From the NCBI GenBank assembly GCA_021845595.1, contig JAJZVV010000014.1, positions 1 to 64,000 on the forward strand: a DNA stretch of 64,000 bases. The letters run 5' to 3'. The position numbers and the translations under genes are program-made. The notes below the pieces were generated by a model, which was not told the DNA's origin, did not search any database, and was given only the letters and a program-made list of their open reading frames with translations. Of this stretch, positions 19,506 through 27,647 are shown piece by piece. The stretch is from Pseudomonadota bacterium (lineage in GTDB: Bacteria; Pseudomonadota; Alphaproteobacteria; Acetobacterales; Acetobacteraceae). The stretch's first letter is position 1. Each line of letters opens with the position of its first letter.

Positions 19506-19664
19506 GGTGTTCCAGGCGAACAGCGATCACGGACCGCCGAATGATACACGACCGCAGCGAGCGCCGCGCGTCGTCGCTGTGTGATCATTTTGTTGCGGCG
19601 GCGAACTCGGCTTCCGACCCCGAAGCGCGCGCAGTAGAGAACGGGGCCCCGGATCAGGACCGCC

Positions 19665-20117
19665 ATGCCACACCTCGTCCCGCGTTACGCCACGCCTGCC
19701 ACTGCCCGTTGCCGCCGCCACGAGCGCGGCTTCACTCTGCTCGAGATTCTCGTCGTCATCGCCATCCTTGGTCTGCTGATCGGCCTCGTCGCGCCGGCGG
19801 CCCTGCGCCAGCTCGGCGGCGCGCGCAACTCGGTGGCGACGCAGTCGATCGCGCGCCTCGGCTCGGTGCTCGATCTCTACAAGCTCGATGTCGGCACCTA
19901 CCCCTCCACCGAGCAGGGGCTGCAGGCTTTGACGACGAAGCCCGCCGATGCCGCCACCTGGAACGGACCGTACCTGAAGGGCGATACGCTGCCGACCGAT
20001 CCGTGGAACCATCCCTACCTCTATCGCAACCCGTCCAACCGCGCCGGCCACGACTACGATCTCTGCTCCCTCGGGGCCAACGGGCAAGGCGGTGGCAGCG
20101 AGATCTGCAATCCCTGA
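19665..20117 (+). CDS. gspG: Type II secretion major pseudopilin GspG
   Basis: GspG is the main pilus-like subunit of the secretion piston. The 150-residue precursor has a 22-residue basic leader, the prepilin cleavage motif RG^FTLLEILVV, and the GspG core YKLDVGTYPSTEQGLQAL and DPWNHPYLYRNP. The C-terminal calcium-loop region carries two cysteines (DLCSLGANGQ and EICNP), probably a disulfide, unlike the Cys-free tail of many GspG proteins. It is the only pseudopilin gene on the plus strand and is convergent with gspK. Confidence 0.93.
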   Translation: MPHLVPRYATPATARCRRHERGFTLLEILVVIAILGLLIGLVAPAALRQLGGARNSVATQSIARLGSVLDLYKLDVGTYPSTEQGLQALTTKPADAATWNGPYLKGDTLPTDPWNHPYLYRNPSNRAGHDYDLCSLGANGQGGGSEICNP

Positions 20118-20147
20118 CCGGAATCCCTGACCGGAATCCATGACCGG
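20109..20147. repeat. Three tandem 13-base repeats at the gspG 3' end
   Basis: AATCCCTGACCGG occurs twice (20109-20121, 20122-20134), then AATCCATGACCGG (20135-20147). The gspG stop TGA lies in the first copy. It looks like recent slippage duplication. Confidence 0.85.
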
Positions 20148-20164
20148 GGCTGCGCCTCGCGCCG

Positions 20165-20968
20165 TTACGGCGCCTGGTCCCAGGCGAGAATCGCGTAGGC
20201 ACGGCCGCTCTGCGTCGCGCCGATGCGCACCACCGCGCGGCGCGTGAAGCGCGCGCCACCAGATTCGGCGTACGCTTCGATGCTGAACGCGATCCCGGGC
20301 GTCGTCGTTGCGCCGACGGCGGGGCCGAGCTGGGCAAGCGCCGCCGCGACCGCGGAATCGGCCAGCGCAGGGGCTGGATCGTCCAGCGTGGCGAGTGAGA
20401 GATGTGGGCGCAGCCGCGCGTGCAGGACCGGGGTCATGCCCAGCACGAGGCCGACCTCGTCGAGGCTCTCGAACGGTTCACCGGGTGGCAGATAGATGTC
20501 CCCCGTGGCACGCCCGCGCGCCAGATATTGCGCCATCAGCGCCGCGTGATCGGCGGGTGCGAGTTCCGGCCCGCGCCAGTCGACGATCGCCCGAGCGATC
20601 ATCGCCGCGCTCGCCGGGTCCGCCCCAACGGTGCCGAGCAGGGCTGTGAGCAAGGAGGGATCGGCGAGGTTCGGATTGACCTTGCCGCCCTCATTGCCGA
20701 TCAGCACCCGCACGCGCGCGGCGCCGATCACCACCGTCCGCAGACCGGCCTGCCAGGGCTGGGGCGTGCCGGGCAGGAGATGGAAGATCGCCTCGGCCAG
20801 CGCACCATCGGCCGCGGCCTCGGCCGACGCGGCAGCGCGGAGATTGGCGGCCAGACTGAGGTCGGATCGACCGTCCGCAAGCAGCGAGGAGAGCAGCAGG
20901 GCGAGCAGCGACAAGGTCCACAGCACGAGCAGCAGCGCAAAGCCGCGCTCCGCGCGTCCCCGGCTCAC
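20165..20968 (-). CDS. gspK: Type II secretion minor pseudopilin GspK
   Basis: GspK sits at the pseudopilus tip with GspI and GspJ. The 267-residue protein has a short leader RGFALLLVLWTLSLLALL with Gly before the cleavage site, and a large helical domain with GGKVNPNLADPSLLTALLG. It lacks the usual Glu at position 5 of the mature form, as GspK proteins normally do. The ATG overlaps the gspD stop as ATGA; it is last in the main gsp operon. Confidence 0.88.
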   Translation of the reverse strand: MSRGRAERGFALLLVLWTLSLLALLLSSLLADGRSDLSLAANLRAAASAEAAADGALAEAIFHLLPGTPQPWQAGLRTVVIGAARVRVLIGNEGGKVNPNLADPSLLTALLGTVGADPASAAMIARAIVDWRGPELAPADHAALMAQYLARGRATGDIYLPPGEPFESLDEVGLVLGMTPVLHARLRPHLSLATLDDPAPALADSAVAAALAQLGPAVGATTTPGIAFSIEAYAESGGARFTRRAVVRIGATQSGRAYAILAWDQAP

Positions 20969-23262
20969 TGGTCGATGCCCGTCCTCTGGCGCAGTGCGCG
21001 GGTCGGGTCGGGCGAGCCGTCCGGCGGCAGCCGGCCGAGTTCGTTCGGGACCCGTGCCGCTTCCGGCAGATGCTCGCGGAGATCTTCGGTGAGCGCACGG
21101 GCATCGCGCTGGTCGTGCAGCACGTGCGGCGTGATCAGCACCAGGAGTTCGGTGCGGGTGCGGGTGTTGTTCTGCTGGCCGAGCAGCGCGCCGAGCACCG
21201 GGATATCCTTGAGGAAGGGAATGCCCTCGTTGCTGCGCGTCACCGAGTCGCGGATCAGCCCGGCCAGGCCGACGGTCTGACCATCCTGCACGACCACCCG
21301 CGACTGCACGTTGCGTTCGAGGAAGGCCGGCGAGGGAATGCCGTTGGTGTTGACCGACGTGTCGACCTCACTCACCTGCTGCGCGACGTCCAGCGTCACC
21401 AGCCCGCCGCTGTTCACGCGCGGCGTCACCTGCATGATCACGCCGGTCTGGGCGTAGTTCACCGTGTTGATCACCGGGGAGTTCGCGACCAGCGTACTCT
21501 GCGAGCTGGAGGTGAGATAGGGCACCGCGTCGCCGACTTGCAGCGTTGCCGGCTGGTTGTCGAGCACCAGCACTTCCGGCGAGGACAGCACGTGCACCGT
21601 CGTCACCGCTTGCAGCGCGGCCAGCGTGAGCTGCGCGCCGTTGTTGCCGGCGAGCAGGAAGCCGGGCGCCGCACCCGGCAGCGCCTGCGTCAGAACCCCG
21701 TTCAGCCCGCCCTGCTTGAAGAAGAACTGCGTGCCGAACTGCAACTGATCGTTGAGATCGACCTCGGCGATGGTGGCGTCGATGCGCACCTGCAAGGGCA
21801 GGATGTCGATCTTGCGCAGCATCGCCTCGATCGTGTCCTCCTCCTGCTGGGTGGCAAAGATCAGCAGTGCGTTGTTCTGCGGATTGGGAATGATGCGCAT
21901 GTCGTTGACATCGACATTGCCCGGTGTTTCGAGCGGCCCGAGAAGCGGGTTGCCGCCCGCCGGCGGTGCGCCGGCCGCTCCGGCCTGCGGCGCCGCCAGC
22001 GGCGCGGCGCCAGCCGTTCCGCCGATGCCCCCGCCCATTCCCGCGCCGCCGATGCCGCCGCCCATTCCCCCACCGCCCATTCCCCCACCGGCCGCCCCGC
22101 CGCCGCCCATCCCGCCAACGGCGCCGCCGCCCACCCCGCCGCCGGGCGAACCGGGTCCACCGAGCTGTTGCGCGCCCACGCCTGGCGCCGTCGCGGCAGC
22201 GGCGGGCGCCGTGCTCGGCTGGGCGGTGACGTTGTTCGGCGTGAATGCCTGCTGGAGGATGTAGGCGACACTGTTGGCGTGGCTGTTCTGCAGATAGAAC
22301 ACGTGCCAGCTGCGTAGTGTTTCGCGCTGCTTGCGCTCGATCATCGCATAGACGCGGCGCACGTCGTCGAGCAGGCGCGGCTGTGTGGCGATGGCGAGCA
22401 CGGCACCGATGCGCTCCATCGGCACGACGCGGATCACGCCGCCGCCTTCGCCGCCGGAGGCCTTGCCCCCGGTCTGACCGCGCAGCGCGTCCTGCAGCGC
22501 GGTGGCGAAGTCCTTGGCGTTGCCCGAGGTGACCGGGAGCAGCGCGTAGGACTGGCCGGCGAGGAGATCGATGTCGAAGCTCTGCACCAGGCGGACCAGC
22601 GTCTCACGCGTCGCCGGATCGCCCGAGACCACGACGGCGTTGCGCGCCGGGTCGGCGGTGACCTTGCCGGCGCCAGCGTAGGGCTGGAGGACCTTGGCGA
22701 TCTCGTCGCTGGCCGCATAGCGCAGCGGCACCACGGTCAGCCCCTGCTCGCCGGCATCCGTGGCAAGGCCGGGCGCGGTGGCCGCATCCTTGGCGGTGAG
22801 CACGCGATAGATGCCGTCGGCGCGGGCCAGTGTGGCGCCATTCTGCGCCAGCAGCGCTGCCAGCGTCGGCAGCATCTGCGCGCGCGCGAGCGGCATCGGC
22901 GAATGGAACGTGGTGGTGCCGCGCACGGCCGGATCGATCGTGTAGGGAACATGGAGAATCTTGCCGAGGATCTGCGCCACCACCTCGCGGATGTCGGTAT
23001 CGGCGAAATCCAGCGAGATTTCGCCCGGCCCCGTCGCCGCCTCGCCGGCGCGGCTCGGAACGGCCAGCGTCGCGGCGGCGGCGTAGGAGACCTGGGCCGG
23101 CGGCGGCGCGCTCGGCGCCCCGACATCGCCGTTGATCCGCCGCGCCGCCACACCGGCATTGGCCGCCACGGGCGGCAGCGGTGATGGCGCGGGCGGAAGT
23201 CCCGGGTTCGCGCAGCCGGCGAGCGCGGCGAGCGCGAACAGCAACATGGCGCTACGGGTCAT
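20965..23262 (-). CDS. gspD: Type II secretion secretin GspD
   Basis: GspD is the outer-membrane channel. The 765-residue protein has a lipoprotein signal (LAALAGC, Cys17), the N0 and N1-N3 domains, and the C-terminal secretin domain with VLSSPEVLVLDNQPATLQVG, GIPFLKDIPVLGALLG and TELLVLITPHVL. Self-lipidation could remove the need for a pilotin, none of which is seen here. Residues about 368-437, within N3, form a Gly/Met/Ala/Pro-rich tract encoded by short GC-rich repeats. Neighbours gspC and gspK overlap by 4 bases. Confidence 0.95.
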   Translation of the reverse strand: MTRSAMLLFALAALAGCANPGLPPAPSPLPPVAANAGVAARRINGDVGAPSAPPPAQVSYAAAATLAVPSRAGEAATGPGEISLDFADTDIREVVAQILGKILHVPYTIDPAVRGTTTFHSPMPLARAQMLPTLAALLAQNGATLARADGIYRVLTAKDAATAPGLATDAGEQGLTVVPLRYAASDEIAKVLQPYAGAGKVTADPARNAVVVSGDPATRETLVRLVQSFDIDLLAGQSYALLPVTSGNAKDFATALQDALRGQTGGKASGGEGGGVIRVVPMERIGAVLAIATQPRLLDDVRRVYAMIERKQRETLRSWHVFYLQNSHANSVAYILQQAFTPNNVTAQPSTAPAAAATAPGVGAQQLGGPGSPGGGVGGGAVGGMGGGGAAGGGMGGGGMGGGIGGAGMGGGIGGTAGAAPLAAPQAGAAGAPPAGGNPLLGPLETPGNVDVNDMRIIPNPQNNALLIFATQQEEDTIEAMLRKIDILPLQVRIDATIAEVDLNDQLQFGTQFFFKQGGLNGVLTQALPGAAPGFLLAGNNGAQLTLAALQAVTTVHVLSSPEVLVLDNQPATLQVGDAVPYLTSSSQSTLVANSPVINTVNYAQTGVIMQVTPRVNSGGLVTLDVAQQVSEVDTSVNTNGIPSPAFLERNVQSRVVVQDGQTVGLAGLIRDSVTRSNEGIPFLKDIPVLGALLGQQNNTRTRTELLVLITPHVLHDQRDARALTEDLREHLPEAARVPNELGRLPPDGSPDPTRALRQRTGIDQ

Positions 23263-23768
23263 CGCGTATGGGCCGGTGGATCCGCTTCCGCCGTGCGCGC
23301 CGGGGCCGGGGGGCGCTCTGTCGGTTCGGTGCCGAGGCTGGGGCTCAGCACGAGCGTGCGGCCCTTGCCCGTCAGCGTCACCTGGCCGGGCACGATCGCC
23401 ACGACGCGGAAGCCGCCGATCTCGCCGCCCTCGGCGAGCACGATCGGCTTTCCTGCGCCGGTTGCGGCGAAGATGGCGGTGCGGCCGAACGGCCCGACCA
23501 GCACGCCGGACAGGCGCGGCAGCCCGGCCTGCGGCCCCGACCCCGCGCTCACCGCGGCGGGCCGTCGGCCGGGCGTGAACAGCGGCCGCGCCAGCAGCTC
23601 CGCCGAGCGGTCCGCCGGGAGCGTGTCCGCCTCGGCCGCGGACGGGTTGACGGCGGCGCGCGCGGGCTGCGGCGGCGCGTGCGGTGGCGCCGGACGCAGC
23701 TCGAGCGCGATCACGCCCGCCAGCGCCAGGGCGGCTGTCACCAGCGTGAGATGCACGGCGCGGCTCAT
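23259..23768 (-). CDS. gspC: Type II secretion protein GspC-like
   Basis: GspC connects the inner-membrane platform with GspD. The 169-residue protein has one N-terminal membrane helix, a Pro/Ala linker, and a homology-region-like beta domain (RLSGVLVGPFGRTAIFA, GEIGGFRVVAIVPGQVTL). There is no PDZ or coiled-coil domain at the C-terminus, only a Pro/Ala tail, so it is a short form. It overlaps gspL and gspD by 4 bases each. Confidence 0.8.
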   Translation of the reverse strand: MSRAVHLTLVTAALALAGVIALELRPAPPHAPPQPARAAVNPSAAEADTLPADRSAELLARPLFTPGRRPAAVSAGSGPQAGLPRLSGVLVGPFGRTAIFAATGAGKPIVLAEGGEIGGFRVVAIVPGQVTLTGKGRTLVLSPSLGTEPTERPPAPARTAEADPPAHTR

Positions 23769-24802
23769 CGCGCCGGCCCGGCCAGATCGGCCCGGATCGA
23801 GAACATCTCGCCGCTGCCCGTCTCCGCGCGCGTGACCGGGGCGGCGAAGGTGGGGTTGCGCAGCGCCGGGCTGGCCGCGAGCAGGCCGATCAGCCGTGCC
23901 GCCGCCTGGGAGAGCCCGCTCACCTCGATCCGCCCCTCGTGCAGGGCGAACTGGGTCAGGTGCGTGTCGTCGGGAAGCAGGGCGGTGAGGTTGGCGAGCG
24001 TGTCCATCGGGTCCGCCAGGCGTGCCCGCTCGCGCGCCACCGCGATGCCCCCGGCCTCGGCGGCGGCGAGACGCTGGCGCAGCGCGGTCGCCTGGTTGGC
24101 GCGCGGGCGCAGCGCGGCGATGCGCGCCTCGGTCGCGGCGAGCGCCAGCGACTGGCGGAGAAACGGGATCCCTACGGCGGCGAGGGCGAGCAGCGCGCAT
24201 CCGGCCACGCTCAGCCGCCGGATGCCGCGCCGCCAGCCATTTGCGGGCGCGACGGTGAGGGACAGCGGCAGTCGCCGCGGAGCGGCGGGCCAGCCTTCCA
24301 GCACGGAATGGACGGCCGCGCCCGCGTCGGCGAGGGCGGCGAGCAAGGGCCGCAGCGGCGCCGTCGGGATCAGCCAGAGGGCGAGGTCGAGGCGGCCGCG
24401 CTTGCGGTCGCGCTGGCGGATCGACCAGCCGAAGACGACGTCCTCGGCGCTGAATGGCGTCAGCCGGTCCATTTCGAACCGCAGCACGCCGCCGGGGTCC
24501 CGCGCGGCGGCCAGCGGCAGGCTGACCTGGCGTTCCAGCAGCAAGCCCGTGGGCAGCGCGAGGCTGACCGAGGCGGGCCGGGCGCTGGCGCCGAGAGCGG
24601 CGCGCAGGGCGGCGATGCCCGGCGCATCGAGCGCGAAGCGCGCCGGCGCATCGGTCCCGGCGGGCGCCAATGCGACGGCATCCAGCGCGGGGGCGGCGGC
24701 CAGCACCGTTTCGCGCGGCAGGGCGGTGAGCCGACGCCGCAGCCAAGCCGGAACCAGCTCGATCAGCCGGGCCAGCCACCAGGACAGGAACTCAGCCACC
24801 AT
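23765..24802 (-). CDS. gspL: Type II secretion protein GspL with PilN-like periplasmic domain
   Basis: GspL links the GspE ATPase to the membrane platform. The 345-residue protein has an actin-like cytoplasmic part (about 1-195) with LRFEMDRLTPFSAEDVVFGW, one membrane helix (about 205-225) and a periplasmic coiled coil plus ferredoxin-like domain of PilN type (LTALLPDDTHLTQFALHEG). The cytoplasmic part is reduced, so GspL/PilN hybrid is the best description. A 168-base gap with an A-rich stretch near 24930 separates it from gspJ upstream. Confidence 0.85.
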   Translation of the reverse strand: MVAEFLSWWLARLIELVPAWLRRRLTALPRETVLAAAPALDAVALAPAGTDAPARFALDAPGIAALRAALGASARPASVSLALPTGLLLERQVSLPLAAARDPGGVLRFEMDRLTPFSAEDVVFGWSIRQRDRKRGRLDLALWLIPTAPLRPLLAALADAGAAVHSVLEGWPAAPRRLPLSLTVAPANGWRRGIRRLSVAGCALLALAAVGIPFLRQSLALAATEARIAALRPRANQATALRQRLAAAEAGGIAVARERARLADPMDTLANLTALLPDDTHLTQFALHEGRIEVSGLSQAAARLIGLLAASPALRNPTFAAPVTRAETGSGEMFSIRADLAGPAR

Positions 24803-24970
24803 GGCTCTGCCGGACGCGCGGGCGGCGGCCGCGGCAGGATCGGCACGCGCTGTGGGGTGGCGGCGACCAGCCGGGTTCGATCCTGTTTCGCATCGGCGCG
24901 ACTGCTAGCCCGTTGCTGGAGGGCGGCAAAAAGAAAGATTTAAGACACGGATTCCGCCGGCACGCCCCGG

Positions 24971-25582
24971 CTACTCGCCGACGCGGTCGCGCCGCGGTGC
25001 CGCCACCAGATCGGGCCAGCGGCGCGGATCACCGGCCGGAAAGACCAGCCGGAGACGGATCAGCGCCGGTGGGTAGGGGCTGGTCCAACTGTCCTGCCAG
25101 CCGCCGCCGGAGGAAGCGGCGTAGGCCAGGCGCAGCGCGGCGACACCGGTGAGCAGCACCTCTTCGGCCGGCGGCGGCGCGACCCCGACCCGGAGCGCGT
25201 GCCGATGCGGCGTCCAGCCCAGCACCAGTCGATGGGCGCTGTCCAGATACAACGTGACGTCGGCGAGCCGGGTGGGCAGCGCGCTGGCGGCCGCGGGCAG
25301 CGTCGTGGTGAAGCTCATGCGGACCGGCTCGCCGCGCAGCGAGGAGGGTGTCGTCGCGGTCCCCGGTTCGAGCGCCTCGACGAGGTGGCGCAGCGTGCGA
25401 TCCAGTGCGTCGAGCTCGCCGTGCGCGGCCTGCACATGCGCCTCGGTCCGCCACGCCAGCAGGCCGAAGCGCAGCCCCTGCGACAGGCCGGCGAGCAGCA
25501 GGCCAAGCACGACCAGCATCACCAGCAGTTCGAGCAGCGTGAAGCCCGCTTCCCCGCCCCGCCCCGTCGCGCGCCGCGTCAT
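24971..25582 (-). CDS. gspJ: Type II secretion minor pseudopilin GspJ
   Basis: The 203-residue precursor has leader MTRRATGRGGEAG then FTLLELLVMLVVLGLLLAG, with Glu5 of the mature form, and the larger beta-rich domain of GspJ, including a Trp-Gln-Asp-Ser-Trp segment. It is expected in the GspI-J-K tip complex. Its ATG overlaps the gspI stop. The region downstream (24803-24970) has no gene. Confidence 0.88.
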   Translation of the reverse strand: MTRRATGRGGEAGFTLLELLVMLVVLGLLLAGLSQGLRFGLLAWRTEAHVQAAHGELDALDRTLRHLVEALEPGTATTPSSLRGEPVRMSFTTTLPAAASALPTRLADVTLYLDSAHRLVLGWTPHRHALRVGVAPPPAEEVLLTGVAALRLAYAASSGGGWQDSWTSPYPPALIRLRLVFPAGDPRRWPDLVAAPRRDRVGE

Positions 25583-25983
25583 CAAGGGCGGCCGCCGGCC
25601 GGGCCGAGGGCGGTGCTTGCCAGCTCGACCCGCCGCCACGCGGCGCCGTCCGGCCACGAGACCGCGACCTGGATGCCGAACAGCCCCGTGGCGCCGAACG
25701 CGCCCGGCGTGGTCGCCGCCAAGGCGGTGATGCGGACATGCCAGCGGAACCCGTCACCCTCGGTGCCCTGCCACTCGCCCGCCGCCGGGCGCGCCGCGGC
25801 GGCGGCCAAGTGGGACCGCGCCAGCGCCAGTGCTTCCCCTTCGCGCGCCGCGCGGCTGCTCGCGCGCAGCCCGCCGAGCCCGCCCTGGAACAGCACCGCC
25901 AGTGCCAGCGCCGCGATCACCGTCGCGATCAGCACTTCCAGCAGCGTGAAGCCGCGTTCCGCGCGGCGCCGCTCAGCGCCCAT
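25582..25983 (-). CDS. gspI: Type II secretion minor pseudopilin GspI
   Basis: The 133-residue precursor has leader MGAERRRAERG and FTLLEVLIATVIAALALAVL, then a short domain with W-H-V-R and ELAS segments as in GspI. It starts inside the end of gspH (11-base overlap) and overlaps gspJ by one base, so the tip pseudopilins are translationally coupled. Confidence 0.88.
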   Translation of the reverse strand: MGAERRRAERGFTLLEVLIATVIAALALAVLFQGGLGGLRASSRAAREGEALALARSHLAAAAARPAAGEWQGTEGDGFRWHVRITALAATTPGAFGATGLFGIQVAVSWPDGAAWRRVELASTALGPAGGRP

Positions 25984-26428
25984 CGGCCAGGCTGACCCGC
26001 CCACTCAGCCAGTCGACCCCGACGACGACATGGACCCCGCCCTTGGCGATGTCGATGCGCCCGCCACTGGCGCTGCCGTCGGGTGCGAAGCGGATCAGCC
26101 CGATGCGCCCCCCCGCGGTGCCCGCGACCGTGCGCATGGCCAGCTGCACCCCGCCGGGCAGCGCGTGTGCCGGCGCGCCGGCGACCCGGACGCTGCCGGC
26201 GACGAGATCGATGGCGACGTCCACCGGTGCATTGCTGGCGATCGCCTGCGCCCGCGCCCCGCGCAGCGCCGCCGTGACCTGGCGCGCCGCCGCCTCGGTT
26301 TCCACCCGTGGGCTGCGTGCGGGTCCGCGCGCCAGCACGATGCCGGCCACCAGGCCGAGAACCGCCAGCACCACCAGCATCTCGACCAGCGTGAAGCCGC
26401 GCGCCCCACGCTCAGTGCGCGAGATCAT
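25973..26428 (-). CDS. gspH: Type II secretion minor pseudopilin GspH
   Basis: The 151-residue precursor has leader MISRTERGARG and FTLVEMLVVLAVLGLVAGIV, followed by a GspH/FimT-like beta domain (ALRGARAQAIASN, IRFAPDGSASGGRIDIA). It overlaps the gspF end by 17 bases and gspI by 11. Confidence 0.9.
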   Translation of the reverse strand: MISRTERGARGFTLVEMLVVLAVLGLVAGIVLARGPARSPRVETEAAARQVTAALRGARAQAIASNAPVDVAIDLVAGSVRVAGAPAHALPGGVQLAMRTVAGTAGGRIGLIRFAPDGSASGGRIDIAKGGVHVVVGVDWLSGRVSLADGR

Positions 26429-27647
26429 TGAGGCTCAGCATGGCGAGAAGGAGGGAGGCGACGATGCCGGCGACGGCGGCGCCCATCACGATCGTGATCG
26501 CCGGCACCAGCAGCGCGACCAGGCGCTGGATCGCCAGCCGGCTCGCCGTTTCATGGATCTCCGCCGCGCGCAGGGCCATCGGCCCGAGTTGCCCGGTTTC
26601 CTCGCCGAGGCGGAGCAGGTGGATGGTGCGCACCGGGAGCACGAAGCTGGCGCGAAGCGGCTCGGCGAGCCCGGCGCCGTCGCGCGCGCGCTGGGTCGCC
26701 TGGTCCACCGCGCGCATCCCGGCGCGGTTGCCGAGCGCGTCGCGGGCGATGCCGAGGGCGGCGATGAGCGGCACGCCATTGGTCAGGAGCGTGCCGAGCG
26801 TGCGGGTGAGGCGCGCAGCCAGCACCTCGCGCGCCAGGCCGCCCAGCACCGGCAGGCGCAGCACCAGCCGATCGAATGCGGTGCGCGGCCCGGGGCGGCG
26901 CAGCACCGCCCGCACGGCCAATCCGGCGAGCGCCAGGGCGAGCAGCGCCGCCAGGCCAAACCTGGAAACGAGGTCGCCGGCGGTGATCAGCGCCTGGGTA
27001 GGCCCTGGCAGGGCGGCGCCATTCTGCTCGAACAGGGGCACGAACTGCGGCAGGACCTGGGTCAGCAGCAGCGCGATGGCCCCGACCGCCGCGAGCGCGA
27101 GCAGCGCCGGATAGACCATCGCCGTACTGATGCTGGCGGCCAGCGCCCGCTCGCGTTCGAGCAGGGCGGCGAGATGGTCGAGCGTGCTGGCCAGCGTGCC
27201 GCCGGCCTCGCCGGCGCGCACCAACCCGACATAGAGCGGCGGGAAGCTCCTCGGGTGCTGTGCCAGCGCCGTGGCCAGCGGCTTGCCGTCCCGCACCGCC
27301 TCGCGCAGCGCGGTCAGCGTCCGGCCGAGCCGCGCGCTCGTCGCGGTCTCGATCAGGAACCGCAGGGCGCGGTCGAGATCCTGGCCCGCGCCGAGCATCA
27401 CCGCCAGTTCGCGAGTGAGATGGGCGCGCTCCGCCGGCCGCAAGGCGCCCATGGCCGAGCGCGCTCCGAACAGCGTCCCGAGCCGCGACGCGAGCGACAG
27501 TCCGGGCGCGTCATCCGGCTCGGCGCGCATCGGGATCAGCCCCTGCCGGCGCAGCCGGGCGATGAGCTCTGCCTCGCTCGCCGCCTCCAGCATGCCTCGC
27601 TCGGTCTCGCCCTGCGGGCCGATCGCGATGTAGCGGAAGCGGGCCAT
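26412..27647 (-). CDS. gspF: Type II secretion inner-membrane protein GspF
   Basis: GspF is the polytopic platform protein that the GspE motor acts on. The 411-residue protein has two repeated T2SF domains, each with the family core (FPPLYVGLVRAGEAGGTL in the first, and the VRTIHLLRLGEETGQLGPM block in the second) and three membrane helices. The start MARFRYIAIGPQGETERG is typical and its ATG overlaps the gspE stop. Confidence 0.95.
   Translation of the reverse strand: MARFRYIAIGPQGETERGMLEAASEAELIARLRRQGLIPMRAEPDDAPGLSLASRLGTLFGARSAMGALRPAERAHLTRELAVMLGAGQDLDRALRFLIETATSARLGRTLTALREAVRDGKPLATALAQHPRSFPPLYVGLVRAGEAGGTLASTLDHLAALLERERALAASISTAMVYPALLALAAVGAIALLLTQVLPQFVPLFEQNGAALPGPTQALITAGDLVSRFGLAALLALALAGLAVRAVLRRPGPRTAFDRLVLRLPVLGGLAREVLAARLTRTLGTLLTNGVPLIAALGIARDALGNRAGMRAVDQATQRARDGAGLAEPLRASFVLPVRTIHLLRLGEETGQLGPMALRAAEIHETASRLAIQRLVALLVPAITIVMGAAVAGIVASLLLAMLSLNDLAH

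Noticed and set aside
22020-22150. Repeats in gspD as a CRISPR-like array
   Set aside because: The units are short, in frame, without spacers, and encode a Gly-rich protein tract.
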